DNA of 64,000 nucleotides from contig CANUEZ040000020.1 in NCBI GenBank assembly GCA_948099385.1, forward strand, positions 1,240,001-1,304,000, written 5' to 3'. How positions within the stretch are numbered: the first letter of the stretch is position 1; every line of letters begins with the position of its first letter. Source of the stretch: Fasciola hepatica (lineage: Eukaryota; Platyhelminthes; Trematoda; Plagiorchiida; Fasciolidae). Position numbers and translations under genes: made by a program. Shown in pieces: positions 11,970-23,340 of this stretch. The notes beneath the pieces are model-generated. The model ran no database searches, was not told the DNA's origin, and saw only the letters and a list, made by a program, of their open reading frames with translations.

Positions 11970-12865
11970 CTGTCTTCTCGTGCTTCATTAGCTAAAATCG
12001 CTCACGACTGTCCCATTGTTCGTGCGTCGCTGAATTCCGAGCACGACCGGATAACTATATGGGGTTCAGACAATCGTGTTTCCTTCAATACCACAAAAAC
12101 TTCCTGTTTGCCCATTTACCAAAAACGAGATTAGTACTGTCTAGCCCTCTCTTTTAACTCCACTACTCTCAGTTCACCATCTCCCTCAGTTTTTTCTCGG
12201 CGTGCCATTCTTTAGTTTGCTTTCTTGGTCCGCTTATGTGACTGCTCTTGCCTCGAGAGCATCAAAAAGATTGGGTTTTTTTTTTTCTCGTCGAGCATTT
12301 TTTCCAAAGCCACACAGCTTTCAGTTCTGTACAAGGCCCAAATTCGCCCCGCTCGTGAATACTATAGTCGTTTTCGGCGAGACCCTGTCTCCTGCATTAA
12401 ATCTCCTCGACTGCGTACGACTCAAAGCCATCAGCCTCATCCATGACCCCACGATAACTCAACCTTACAGTCGCTAACCCATCTCCGGGCTGGTGCTTCA
12501 CTCTCTTTTCTGTCGGTATTATCATGGATTCTGCTCTCAAAAACTCGCTTCTGTAGTCCGCTCCTCTTGTTTTCAGCTGTCCCTCCCTTGCACAGGCAAC
12601 AAGCCATCCATATAAAGTGATTATGCCAACCTGCAGCACTGATAATTTTAACTCTTCCTTTTTTCCGAAGATTGCACAAATGTGGAAAACCCTACCTTTT
12701 TCTGTACTCATCTTTTTTATGACCTTCCCACTTTCAAGCACAGAACTAACAAACTGATTTTTGCATGACTGTTCCCAAACATATTCTCTATTTTACAGCA
12801 GGTCTTTAGACTATGGGATCCATCCATTCTCGTGTAACTCGTGCTTATCATGTAATAAAAAGCCT

Positions 12866-13429
12866 TTAAATCCGGTTCAATCGATCGAAAAACAACGGCC
12901 AATGCATTCTTTCGAAACAGTATTACTGCACTTTTATGATGGACCGAAATAGAAAACACAGTTTGAAAAAAAACCTGGGCAGTGGGGTATGTATGCAACC
13001 GTTTCACACTTGGCACGCTTCAGGTAGTAAAATGAACTTTCATCAAAAGCCAATCGAACCATCAGAATGCAGATGCAATAATATGTCTGTGCATGAGATC
13101 CGCAACTACGGATGATGAGAATGACCCAGTGAATCAGATTAAATATCAGTCAAAAGTTAGATTCAAATGAATTATGTGAGATCAGAAAATGCAATTATTT
13201 CAATTGTAATTCTTCCAATCAGAAACTCAGAGTTTTACTTGTCTTGGCATTGGACGGTGAGATGAAAACCAATGCGGTGACAGAAAGAAGCGACTATAGA
13301 AAAGATCACGTCAATCAACAAAAATCTCAGATGGAAGCAGTAACTAATTTGAGAGCATCCTGCAACAGATCAAACGGCCCTATCGACGATCAAGCGGATA
13401 ACATAAGAAGCCCAGCTGGCAATAAGGTG
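12866..13429. other. Intronic, no gene recognised
   Basis: Between the Jockey-like copy and the RTE 5' fragment. A 99-codon plus-strand frame at 13244-13543 runs antisense into the RTE fragment and is not called as a gene. Confidence 0.4.
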
Positions 13430-14070
13430 CAGGTTATAAATGATGTTGAGGACTTCGAACGAATAATACGTCGCGGGTGCCCGCATTGTAGAAGTGGTTT
13501 TTCCGTCGGAACTCTAACCAGAGCCTTTGACTCAGTAGCCTGATGCCAAGGCAGTGGGGTAATAACACTTCTGGTCTCCCACATAGGACGTGGTCATTTC
13601 TTCTCAGTTTTATCTTCACTGATGCAGTAGTTACCGATCCTCCTTCGGATTCAGCCGAACAGGGAAAGAGCAACGTCGACGGAGGAGTATCACCTGTTAG
13701 GCTGAGGATTGCCAAGCCTTGGATGCGACAGCTGGCCCAGTGGAGTGCGATGACTTCTACCATCAACGAGAGGAACCCAGGGTGCTTCACTGCTACGTAC
13801 ATCCCATGAAGGTATTTTGATCGGTACACTGTTTCTTTCCAAATTTATTTGCTGGAGTATCCTCTCTGGAATCACAGGGACTGAACTTACACAACCGGAT
13901 GTTACTCATCAACTGGTTCAGAGAGACTAAACTTCGGCTGACCTCTACTCATTCACCTGTCAGGTATGGTCGCATCTCCGGTTTAGGAAAACCATCCTTG
14001 TACCTCTTCGGACAATGAAGACATACAAGCGGACTGACTACGTCAAAGTACAGTCTCGTGGTGATGGAAC
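13430..14070 (-). mobile_element. RTE 5' region fragment (5' UTR and N-terminal region)
   Basis: In minus orientation this matches the start of the RTE at 25640 onward. Shared landmarks are the upstream CATACCTGACAGGTGAATGA-like block at about 13950, AGTCATCGCACTCCACTGGG at about 13750, and the peptide SKALVRVPTEKPLLQCGHPR at about 13480-13530. The relative reads SKAQVRVPKEKPLPRCGQPR. No endonuclease domain follows, so the copy stops just before it. The same 5' block recurs at 35690-35890 and 46020-46190, all minus. Confidence 0.75.
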
Positions 14071-14424
14071 AGCAAAACGGTACAAAATTAAGGCCTCAGA
14101 TCAAGACGTCGATCGAGCAAACACAGCAAGAACGGTGCGCCTAACTAAATCTCAACGCCTGTAGACATATTATCAAAGGTGAGTCGAATTACGCCAGTAG
14201 CATGAAGACTGACCTTGTTGGAGTGTGGTCGTAAAAAATGACCTAAGAAAATGGATCGAGTTTTGGAATAAGTTGTTCTGTTGAGCCAACTAAGGGAATT
14301 TCCTCCCAAGCTACATATTAATAATAATCACAGCAAACGATTAGTGAATAAAATGTTCAGATCAGTTCAAATAACCATTAGCCTTGTATTTGTGCCTCGG
14401 TTTTTACTGAAATCACGCAGCATC

Positions 14425-15180
14425 GCCGAATGAGAAGTGAAATCAATCGAACAGTAATAAGAAAAACAAAAGAACATGAGCGTGAAACGTCTAGACAAAA
14501 AACGAATCTGAATACAAGTACGCCATTCACTGTGACACTCTGTGATGTCACCTCAAGTCTTCAACTATCCGATAGGCGGATTTTGTGGTTCAAAGCCAGA
14601 AACTCTTACACGCTCTACTTGAATAGCCCACTGGTTAAGATTTTCATGTTTTATCATGTTATGGAACGACCCCTTCGACTTATTATTATCCAAACGATAA
14701 CTGAAAAATGTACACCGTGCACCGTAGGCATGTCCAAAACACACCCCGAGAATTGCAGCCATTTCAGATCAGACGCCTAGTTTAAAGATCGATCTGCGGT
14801 CCTCACCGCCTCACGCCTGACCTCAACATTTCTGGTGCGGTACTTGCGAAATGATCAAATACTGCAACGAAAAGATCGATGCAAGAACACCGACAGTCTT
14901 CTCTCATAACGGCCACGTATTTGGGCACCATAAAACGGCTGATCTAACTGCCACAATGTACAATCGATCCATAATGGAAAAACAAAAGTCACGCCGACGC
15001 CACAGGTGGCTCACATTAGTTAAAAACCAAACGGAGCTTAGGCCAACGCAACGGTACTTTTCAGATACTAAACCACTAGATGAGACTTAACTACCCAGGT
15101 AACAAAACTTATCTACTTAAGTTAAAGCTTCTCCTTCTAGGATAAGATTTGGTGTAGGTGTAATTCAGTCCTTCATCAAT
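14425..15180 (+). repeat. Interspersed repeat 'Y', copy 2, with internal insert
   Basis: The same repeat as 6750-7030 and 23610-23950. The first part is 14425-14682 and includes CCGATAGGCGGATTTTGTGG. The last part is 15084-15180, with ACCCAGGTAAC and TAAGATTTGGTGTAG, matching 23870-23930. The intervening 401 bp are absent from copy 3. Confidence 0.55.
14683..15083. mobile_element. Possible 401-bp insertion flanked by GACTTA
   Basis: This interrupts repeat Y copy 2 relative to the contiguous copy at 23.6-23.95 kb. GACTTA occurs on both sides (14677-14682 and 15084-15089), as expected of a 6-bp target duplication. No terminal inverted repeat, A-rich tail or recognisable coding sequence is seen, so the class is unknown. 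Confidence 0.4.
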
Positions 15181-15337
15181 ATTAGACACACCGAAGGGGT
15201 AAAACTCATCCCAAACATCGTTAAACTGCCGCGCAGATTACCTGGAGGCCGGTAGCTTATTTGGATTTTCACTCAAAAGTCAGAGTTTTTGTCTGAACAA
15301 AGATCGATGCTGCAAGTCTCGCGCAACGATTATTTTA

Positions 15338-15461
15338 GCTTCCGAGTGCAGGTTGGTCGGATGACCTGAGGTTTGCGCGTGAAACGTGGAGTCCAAGAGG
15401 ACAGTCAATCAAACGAAAATTAAACAATCCCACACTACTCGCAAGTAATTGCGTGACATAT
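15338..15461 (+). repeat. SINE family 2 body, headless copy
   Basis: 124 bp that I read as identical to 15789-15912, but without the tRNA-like head. It is either a 5'-truncated SINE or one half of a local duplication. Confidence 0.85.
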
Positions 15462-15660
15462 GTACCAAAAACGTGAAGCAGGTTTAAAAATGTGGGTCCG
15501 TTGCCCTCATCCTGTGGAGAAGACCTGATTGGTGGGAGGCATTCGCTTGGAGTTAACTAGGTCCGGAACCGTGTCTCCATTTGAAAGCTGTCGGGCATTT
15601 CTGGCTGTCATAGAGGTCGACATCTATACAAGCTTAACTTGGTGATTCGGATCAGCTCGA

Positions 15661-15912
15661 ACGGGAGCGGGGTGGCGCAGTGGTAACACACACGCCTTCG
15701 AGATGGGAGGGCCCGGGTTCAAACCCTGGGTGTGGCGGAGGATATGCACCACTGATGAGCTCTAACAAGAGCGAAACTCGAGTCTGGTGCTTCCGAGTGC
15801 AGGTTGGTCGGATGACCTGAGGTTTGCGCGTGAAACGTGGAGTCCAAGAGGACAGTCAATCAAACGAAAATTAAACAATCCCACACTACTCGCAAGTAAT
15901 TGCGTGACATAT
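15661..15912 (+). mobile_element. tRNA-derived SINE, family 2, full unit
   Basis: The head carries a clear A box (TGGCGCAGTGG) and B box (GGGTTCAAACCC) spaced as in a tRNA, giving an internal RNA polymerase III promoter. A 124-bp body follows that is repeated exactly at 15338-15461. The unit ends around GCGTGACATAT before a short A-rich stretch. The head is tRNA-like but the stem does not close as a tRNA gene would. The exact identity of the two bodies only 450 bp apart implies recent activity or recent duplication. Confidence 0.75.
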
Positions 15913-17879
15913 ATAAAAATAAAAACAATGGCTGATAAAGGGCAACCCTAACGAACACCACTTCTTATGCTGCACTCACATGAAAGATCATCATAAGCAC
16001 AGACCCAACTTCGGTTGATCACTAAAAGAAATTGTAAGAGTTAAATTCTCCGGGCATATCCTTCAATGACGGGTAGGATGTTGAGTCATTTAGCGGAGAC
16101 CTTATCTATATAGAACTCCAAAATCTTATTAACCGGGTCCGCAGTTTCACCGTCACAACCGGAGACCACAACCCTCGCACAGTATCCACCGACAGTCGGA
16201 CGCAACACATTCCGGAAAAACCCGGCTTCAGTTAGTAAAGCCGAATCTGGGAACGCCTGCTCTCATTTGCAGCACGTGTTTGTAGAATGCAAGGCAGTTC
16301 CTGTAGGAACCATTTTCAAAGGATGGAAAAACACCGACTAAACCCTGATGAGATCTATTTGGGCATCATTAAATGGAAAATGTGAAGCGAACCAAAAGCA
16401 AATCCTAACGTACGTACAAGTTACATCCTCGTTTAAGTAATGAAACAGTCTTGGAACTTCCTAACACAGCAGAAGTTTTATTAAGCGTCGTCACTTCTAG
16501 GTTAGCCAAGAATCTCTTCGATGATGATAATATAGATGGGTGAGACCAGTTTTGAAAGTGTTCCAGAAGAATACTGAGCTATAGCAGCTAGAGAAAACAA
16601 ACCAGCATCGTTGCAACAGAATTTTAAAGTAGTCTTCCCAGTCATAGGAAATGGACGGAAAGACAAGAGCCCGCAATTCCATCAAACTGTAAAATGTTCG
16701 ACACAAAACAACTTACTCAGCGATAAAAGACCGTAAGCAGTCCTGGCTCAGAATATGAAACAGGACGAAGCTGCTATTGCTGTTGCACACTTCGGGAGTG
16801 CTGCGGAGGAGCTACTCCAGGTACAAAACACTGATCACTGTTCCCGCTAAAAAATCGACTCATCTGGAGAAGCAAACAAATCTCTTCAAGATGAATCAAG
16901 CGGTTCGATCATTCGCTTAATCACTGAACACAGCATTCCAGTTGCAGTGCCTTCAGACAACCCTGTACACTATAACATCGGCTGCGACGCACCCAGTCGA
17001 ACTCGAATAATCTCGCTGATCGACCCTAAGGAAGAAGTCTCCCGGAGGGGAAGACATATTGTAGCAAAGAAAGCAGGACAGGTGAGGCACACCTGTATTT
17101 GACCAGCCAAAGAAGTCAAGTCAGGTAAACATGTACAACCGTTAATATAGTTCCTTTTCCAGGCCGCGATGTATCAGCATTGATCTTCCGGCTGACTGAG
17201 TATTTCGGCTCCGTTCTGGTCAGGTGCCTGCCGCCATTAGCATGATTCCTTTGTCCGCCTTTTCCGTTCGGTTGGTCCGGTTGAGGGCTTAATCGACAGC
17301 CTCTCATATGAGCTATTTTGCTGGCTGCCTGAAGTCTCGCTGAGTTCGGCCTACAAGTTTGGGTGTCTCTTTCTGTCTGCTGTGAGATGCTTCCCACATA
17401 TTCACTATCTCTTCATTGGGCTGTGGTTCTCAATTGTTGGCCTGATCGAACTGAAACACGCCTCATTTTGTTGCTACAGCACTCCCCTCTACAAAACCGC
17501 CATTGATTTCCAAGATGCGAATACGAATTTCAAGAAATGCCCCGTAAATGCCATTTGCTTCGCTAAATCCTTAAGACAAAAATCTTTACTTGAGGACTAG
17601 ACAGCCTCTGAATTGCCTCCTACTGACAGGCGAGATAACTGTCTGCGCGAAATATGGGGACTATTCTCAATAACCTAGAATCAAAGTCAACCGCGGTAAC
17701 AATTTTTAACCGTCTCACTGTTGAAAGGAACATACGCATTTGTACAAACATGTACAAACTAACGTCGTTTTTGTCGCAGAAGGAGCTATGTTGGGCAAAC
17801 CTTTACTACGTGAGGAATTCTGGAATACTGCCACAAATTTTGCGGATTTTGCGTCACCTTCCGTTCCATGCATCGAAAG
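15913..17879. other. Intronic, no gene recognised
   Basis: A plus-strand frame near 16190-16420 contains a Cys/His-spaced segment (GNACSHLQHVFVEC) like the zinc knuckle after RT in some non-LTR elements, but it is too isolated to call. A minus-strand frame at 17116-17397 has no recognised domain. Confidence 0.35.
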
Positions 17880-18135
17880 CTGACGGGATATTCTGAAAGT
17901 CGGTTACCCTGATAAAAAAATAATGCGGCAATAAAGGCGCATCCGTGCTTACGGGGAACAATGCAGTGAGCTGGTGCTGAGCTCCGATGTTCACCGGATA
18001 CGGCCCTTGCTACTAGTCTTACTGAACTACGTAACTGACCGGATCATGCAACGCGCATCCGGGAGTACAACGCAGCCAGGAGTTATTGATAACGGACCTC
18101 GAATTTGCGCAGGATACTATAATTCTACGGCAAAC
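17880..18135 (+). mobile_element. RTE-like RT fragment
   Basis: A short piece in two frames resembling RT blocks 3-4 of RTE elements: RRIRAYGE (relatives RVRAYGELS), then LLLVLLNYVTDRIMQRA (relatives PLLFNYVIDRIM). The catalytic YADD region is not preserved. It is a scrap of a longer, lost copy. Confidence 0.5.
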
Positions 18136-19058
18136 TGGACAGACTATAACCTATAGTAAACCTCATTAATTTCGAAGCAAAGACAATAGGTTTTAGGAGA
18201 TCAACACGTGGAGAATTATACTATTCTCGACTGCATGAGATCGCCCAACACGGGGCGTTAGTGGAGAAACTTATTCGGGCGCAAAGGATAGAAAATAAGA
18301 GCACATAAATGAAAAATAGATAAATTTTCGACTACCAATGAAAATCACTGACTAAAATTTATTCGAATCATTTAGAAGTGTACGGAGATATTACAAAAGC
18401 AATTTTTGAGAACCAAATACATTGAGACCTGGACTCTAGGAAAAATATCCGCGGGTGGTTTAGGAAACCAATAATGAGGCTGGACCGATGCCACCTGTGC
18501 TACAGCAGTTCAGATAAGTGGGTTATAAACGGAACCTAGACCGATGAATTGAACGGAATCAAAGATTAGGTCTTATTGAGGAGACACTGTTCGTGCAAGA
18601 TGTGGTGAGTTTCTTCACTGAAACCAAAGGGTCTGATCCACTGATTACAAAAGAACGTTGAACGTAGCTGTGCGTTAGAACTCAACTTTCTTGTTCTCGA
18701 ATTCCTTCACTGGTGCTCTTGTTCCCCCGCATGACAGTCTTCCTTCATATTTTGCATTATTGGTATCCCAACAACGTCTAGCATGAGGCAGAAACCGTCC
18801 ACTCAGTGTGCATGTGCTGGAATGCACTTTACCTGGAATCAGAAACTGTAAATAGCTGAAATATAAAAGGAACGAGATATTCCCACGGCCTTGAGGCTCA
18901 GTGACTATCATGACCCGAAATGAAGAAAACTAGCTTCTCCTGTAGTGAGGAAGTAGCGTTTGTTTTTGTATAGGTCCTTTCTTGTGAAGAGCTGTTTTTG
19001 ACGGGAAGAGTAGTGTGGCTCCGCTGCATTGATAAACCCAGTGGTGAAGTACTACACC
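18136..19058. other. Intronic, no gene recognised
   Basis: Nothing recognisable. A minus frame at 18675-18911 is open for 78 codons and is preceded by an acceptor-like TTTACAG, but it carries no domain. Confidence 0.4.
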
Positions 19059-19365
19059 TTTTCCCATCAAGCTTTAGCCACGACCCACAATCCTTTAGCC
19101 ATGCAGCTGCAAGCCAGTCAGGTTAAAAGTATTGGAATATAATGATATCAAGAGATGTTGGAATAATTTATTATTTTTTAAAAAAAGATTGGTGTTGCAA
19201 AGCTAACGGAACAAATGAAAAAGTGTGAGGATCATATGCTGCACAATTGACCGTGATAATGGCATCAAGTGCTGCACCGCAAATTGATTGGAAAAGGTCT
19301 AAACGATGTGCCCGTATCGTCGAACCATGTGGCACAACCCTTACGACTGTTGTAATTTCGGTGAC
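19059..19365 (+). repeat. Left terminal inverted repeat of the DNA transposon
   Basis: About 305 bp, inverted partner of 20634-20939, with a handful of mismatches by eye. Confidence 0.85.
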
Positions 19366-19738
19366 AGTAATGGTGTCAAATGTTGCAAATGTTGACATTA
19401 ATGAGGGTCTACTTACAATAACTGTGCGTATTGCTTTTGGAATTTCAATGTATCCACTTATCTAAACGTTTAAGTAACCAAACCTTTATCTTTTTCATCA
19501 TATCCAGTTCCGATATTCGTCTGTGACTTGAAATGCAAAACAGAGTATCGTCTGGTACATCACAGATTTTACTCACAGGACTGCTTGTTTGTGACATTTT
19601 ACCCTTGCATGGGGAGACTCATTGTCGATCGATTGATTTTTCGCTCGGAGGCAGCCAGGCGATATAGTCACACTACGGCCGTTTGTGATAGTATTCGCCG
19701 TACTTTACCTGGCACAGTACGCATCACCTCTTGACAAT

Positions 19739-20620
19739 ATGGAGAGCGGTAATATGGGTGAGAAGAAAAGATCGCACCGTTTCACCAGCACTGAAGATCG
19801 ACGGAGGAAAATCGGATGCGCACGAAGAGGAGATGATTTATAGGACATTTCCAAACACCTCAACAACAAGATCAAAACATGCCGTGCTATTGCAGCTGCA
19901 GATCGGGAAACGGCATTCACACCTGGGTCCTACAAGGCGAAGTTCAACGACGAGTTTGTCAAGCATTTGGTGGACAAAAACCTCATAAGCACATTGAGGT
20001 AGTTGAAGGAAAGGATGGAGAAGGATTCCCCAAGCACAACAGTCAGCAAGTCATCCATTGATCGATTGCTAATTGGGCACCACTATTCAATTAAGCTGAG
20101 TATTCAGCAAGTGGAACAAAACTCAGATGCATTCAAATCTAAACGAGTAGAATATGCCGATTGGCTTCAACTTTAAGGTTGTATATTGATGAGACCAACT
20201 ACAACATATGGTGCTGTCGTAGCTAGGGACGCTCAAAAGTAGGCAGTAAAGCCATCCGAATTCTACCGTCCAGTAAAGGATCTAACTTGAACATATTAGT
20301 GAGGAACATATTAGCTTTCCCATCTATCGCCAGTATCTCGAAGTATGAATGTCATACAAAGATTACATGACATATTTTAATGAGTTTCTCTCATACTGCT
20401 CAGTGTTTATTGCTACTGAGCAACCTGACGTTCCAGTAGTATTTATCTTTGACAATGCGCCCGTTCATCGGAGGGCTATGGACGCACAATTACATACCTA
20501 ACACCAAATACGTTTTCTCCCACCGTATAGTTCATTTCTTAAACCGCTGCAAGAGGCATTCAGTGAATTCAAACAGGCAAAATGTTTGCTATTTTAATTT
20601 CCTTTTATTTCTCGAGTACA
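19739..20620 (+). pseudogene. Transposase of IS630/Tc1 type, broken by stops
   Basis: From ATG at 19739 one frame runs through an N-terminal, probably DNA-binding, region (EKKRSHRFTSTEDRRRK). It contains stops near 19840 and 20000 and another just before the catalytic part. The DDE domain follows. The first Asp is in YIDETNYNIW at about 20182-20211, followed by GRSKVGSKA and SSKGSNLN. The second is in FIFDNAPVH with Asp at 20451. The Glu is in PLQEAFSEFK at 20553. There are 33 residues between the second Asp and the Glu, close to the DD34E spacing of Tc1/mariner relatives. The motif after the second Asp, LPPYSSFL, is typical of the superfamily. At least four stops make it non-functional. Confidence 0.8.
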
Positions 20621-20633
20621 AAAAGAACTGGTT

Positions 20634-20939
20634 TACTGAAAATACAACAGTAATAAGAGCTGTGCCACATGGTTCGACGATACGGGCACATCGTTTAGAC
20701 CTTTTCCAATCAATTTGCGGTGCAGCATTTGATGCCATTATCACGGTCAACTGTGCAGCATATGATCCTCACAATTTCTCATTTGTTCCGTTAGCTTTGC
20801 AACACCAATCTTTTTTTTTAAAAATAATAAATTATTCCAACATCTCTTGATATCATTATATTCCAATACTTTTGACCCGACTGGCTTGCAGCTGCATGGC
20901 TAAAGGATTGTGGGTCGTGGCTAAAGCTCGGTGGGAAAA
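20634..20939 (-). repeat. Right terminal inverted repeat of the DNA transposon
   Basis: Reverse complement of the left arm. Similarity fades beyond ACTGTTGTATTTTCAGT at its inner edge. Confidence 0.85.
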
Positions 20940-21122
20940 TGCTTAGTTAGTTAATACATGTTCATGAACACGTTGTATGTAACCTGTTAAGGTGAAGATT
21001 CTGTTTCCACGTGAATCGTGGAGGATGTACTGCGCGCTAGATACTTCGGCTGAGATCCAACATGAAAGACAATGATAAAAAGCGTAAATGTATACTAACT
21101 GGTTGGCAAATGCCAAACAAAC

Positions 21123-21391
21123 CTGGAATGTTTGGGTACGGTTGGGTGAGATTTAGAACCGTTTGTGAGGTCAGTCGACTGTAAAACCGTGGTCAAGACT
21201 TGCTGACTTGAAACAGCGACTCGGGAGGACGGTGTGCACTTTTCGTTTTGTAAAACACTGCTGACAACTGTGGTGCTCGTTTTTGAAGGTGGTAAGACGG
21301 CGTTGCGCATTTGCTCACTGAGCACCGCCAGGCGTTGTTGTGCATAGGCCACTCGAAAAGCCTCGCCAACAATATTATTCAGCTCTTCGGC
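21123..21391 (-). CDS. PTB-SH2 adaptor, exon with end of PTB domain
   Basis: A 269-bp exon. It begins AEELNNIVGEAFRVAYAQQ, the C-terminal alpha helix of a PTB/PID domain. The pattern AEEL..IVG.AF..AY matches the helix that caps the peptide groove in Shc, Numb and Dab-type PTB domains. The remaining 65 or so residues are Ser/Thr/Val-rich linker. The acceptor is CTTGTTTTTCAG at 21392-21403. The donor is CCAG|GTTTGT at 21122. The exon starts in phase 0, directly continuing the PTB exon upstream, and leaves two bases (AG), completed by the C at the start of the exon ending at 10175. The frame runs on past the donor for about eight codons, so the donor choice rests on phase. Confidence 0.8.
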
Positions 21392-21754
21392 CTGAAAAAC
21401 AAGATACAAATATCCGATATCATATATAAAAACTACGGAGATTAGAAGGCCTGTTTTGATAAGTACGTGAAGGTAGATGATTTCTTCTAACTAATCAGAC
21501 TGTAACACGCAACTTTAACAGTGAAGCAATAAACATGACAACATTCTAAGAAGTTGTATGTCAGAGGAACTGCGCGAACGAGCCTTGCGTTTAGTAGCAC
21601 CAAGGACCAATGACTGCTGAATTGAGTCAGATGTGGTGATAAGAATATGATAATTAATAGATTAGAATTACCACGGTTATCTGTGGACTGTAACCATAAA
21701 TTGTGCAGATAATCTCGATCTTTGATGGGAAGGTATAAGATGAAATGATATTCA

Positions 21755-22035
21755 ATTTTTTTATTACATGCTTGCGCATGAGTACAGTGAAGGTGGTATA
21801 TACCTCATAGCCACAAAGGCCCACTGCACTAATCAGGGATAGACGGTAACCAGACCCTGAGACTTGGAGTGGATAACCATATAAGGTCCTAATAGGTCAG
21901 ATGTGGTAACGAGGCGGACAATAGTGGATTACTGTCCGCCACCAGAAGTAAACGGTGATGGCGGAGATTCAAACCTCCGATCTCCGAGGTGGTAATAAAA
22001 CGTCCTAAACCACTCAACAACCACTGGTCGAGGCT
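21755..22035 (-). mobile_element. tRNA-derived SINE, family 3, with head
   Basis: On the minus strand the 5' end (about 22035-21965) has an A-box-like TGGTTGTTGAGTGG and a B-box-like GGTTTGAATCT. A body of about 190 bp follows. It contains the CCAAGTCTCAGGGTCTGGTTA block and ends in an A-rich tail at about 21755-21768. The body without the head recurs at 33345-33525 and 39117-39308 in the same orientation. This is a SINE, not a tRNA gene. Confidence 0.75.
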
Positions 22036-22249
22036 GAAAGCCTAACAGTGTGCAACAAAACGTTCACAAATATAGAATAAGTTTCCCAACAAATTAGGAA
22101 GGAACAAGTGACTTACATCAACGACAGTCTGCAGCTAATCAGCAACCATACTGAAGGGGTCTAAATCAACCATTCTGGAGATAAACACGTCAAAAACCCA
22201 GGTCATTCGGACTTCACCAGACCCAATACGTGCCACCGTGTCAGCGGTC

Positions 22250-22850
22250 AAACCTTGTAACTGGTTCAAGATTTTAAGTATCTCGGATCTATCGCACGAG
22301 CAAACAAACAAGTAAAAGATGAGGTTAAACTTCGTGTGGACTGCGCAAGAGTAGCATTCCTGAAACTCCTTAAACCCAGGTAGTCTCCCAGGGGAAAAAT
22401 CTTTCGCACGAAATGGCTCATTTATTGTGCAGCCATTCACTAGTCTAATGTGCGCCTGCGAAACCTGGTCTCTGAGGATGAATTATATGAAAAACTGGAG
22501 AACCTCGACTAATGGTGCCTCTGACATAGACAAAACAAAATGGTACGACCGCAACAGAGTTGTGACGGCCAAAAACTATGCTCAAATACATGAATACTGT
22601 CCTTGTATCTGCAACGGTGTTGTCTCCAGTGGTTTGGTCGCGTCCTTCGTCTGCCCGAAAAGGAACTCATAAACAGAAGCCCTTTATAGACATCTTGCCG
22701 AGGCTGAAAGTGCCGCCCTGGTGGTCAGCTATAGACGTGGGTTAAACAAGTCGAGGACGTGTTTCATTGTGCTAACCTTGCCGTCGCAAAACACAGACAA
22801 CTGATATCAGAGGTATTCAAGAAGTTGATTGGTTCTCACACATGAGATAG
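22250..22850 (+). mobile_element. Non-LTR retrotransposon fragment, region after RT
   Basis: Plus-strand frames read FKYLGSIARANKQVKDEVKL and later QWFGRVLRLPEKELINRS. These match the thumb and C-terminal region of RTE-type ORFs (relatives: F.YLGS, LRWLGHVLR). The nearest relative in the window is the minus-strand copy at 28.6-30.5 kb (LRWLGHILRRPETELTEQ). It has several frameshifts and no RT catalytic part. Confidence 0.65.
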
Positions 22851-23193
22851 TCACATGGAAATATAAAAGCTACGAGGGTCGTTCCACGATAGCCGCACTG
22901 GTCGGTGGTTGCCGGGTGGTGCAGGTTTTCGATTATTAAATGTGAGGTAAGAGATTTGAACCACGGTATCGCCGACCACAGTGGTGCTAGATAGAACCTT
23001 ACTACCACCTGGAACAATAACATATCTGACTTTTTGGGGTTATTTGTCAATCCCCAATCCAACATTTGGGATCATGGTTGCCGGTTCTTCTTGATAGCGC
23101 AGTAGTAAAAGCAGTATACCCTCTTTACTATAATCTTGCTCAAGCACAGAATAAAAATCACGGGTATTCAGTGCACACCATGAGAAACATTAC

Positions 23194-23340
23194 CTCTTCC
23201 GCAACATTAGTCACAAAAGCATGACAATATTGAATATTCGGCTGGGCTTTAGGTTCTCTAGCCAGAAAGGCGAACTGCAAATTGTCTGGATCGCAAGTGG
23301 CATACGAAATGCGACGTAGTGCGTGAGCCATATAGACGTG
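23194..23340 (-). CDS. PTB-SH2 adaptor, central PTB exon
   Basis: Exactly 49 codons, phase 0 at both ends. It encodes the middle of a PTB/PID domain. RRISYATCDPDN is the beta strand that pairs with the bound NPxY peptide (relatives: HRISYC..D). QFAFLAREP is the following strand and QYCHAFVT is the CHxF strand seen in Shc, Numb and Dab relatives. The acceptor is GTCTTCCGTCTTCCAG just above 23340, a near-ideal polypyrimidine tract. The donor is GAG|GTAATG at 23193. The same frame remains open upstream of the acceptor, but those residues do not fit a PTB fold, which supports this start. It joins in phase to AEELNN in the next exon. Confidence 0.85.

Larger units (their letters stand above)
10880..12865 (+). 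mobile_element. Jockey-like non-LTR retrotransposon (copy A), interrupted
   Basis: A plus-strand RT-encoding remnant. At 10935-11320 it reads GFRRHRST, then VSLDISKAFDQVW (RT block with its first catalytic Asp), then SGRSIVIRVDGVLS. The second catalytic box is degraded to CTDN where Jockey-type relatives have FADD. After 11969 the C-terminal RT region resumes, with ASRASKRLGFFFSRR near 12250 and LPFSV near 12690. It ends near 12853-12865 in ATGTAATAAAAAG, a poor A-rich tail. It is 5'-truncated and carries frameshifts. An RTE fragment (11328-11961) interrupts it. A second copy lies at 38.3-41.5 kb and a third, minus-strand, at 23.9-25.6 kb. Confidence 0.82.
19059..20939 (+). mobile_element. 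IS630/Tc1-type DNA transposon with about 300-bp terminal inverted repeats
   Basis: Both ends are long, near-identical inverted repeats. The left arm runs about 19059-19365 and the right arm about 20634-20939. They share TTTTCCCA at the tip, GCTTTAGCCACGACCCACAA, CCATGCAGCTGCAAGCCAGT and the inner GTCGAACCATGTGGCACA. Between them lies one transposase gene with several in-frame stops. A 1.88-kb element with such arms and a DDE transposase moves by cut-and-paste. I could not see a clean TA duplication at the tips. The copy is dead unless helped in trans. Confidence 0.85.

Noticed and set aside
13244..13543. Plus-strand gene of 99 codons
   Set aside because: Its second half is antisense to the RTE 5' fragment (peptide VRVPTEKPL on the other strand), so it is a shadow frame.
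15661..15735. Functional tRNA gene
   Set aside because: A and B boxes are good, but the ends do not pair as an acceptor stem and the unit continues into a repeated SINE body.
18675..18911. Extra exon of the adaptor gene
   Set aside because: It has an acceptor-like border, but the frame ends in a stop and shows no domain. It would truncate the protein before the SH2.
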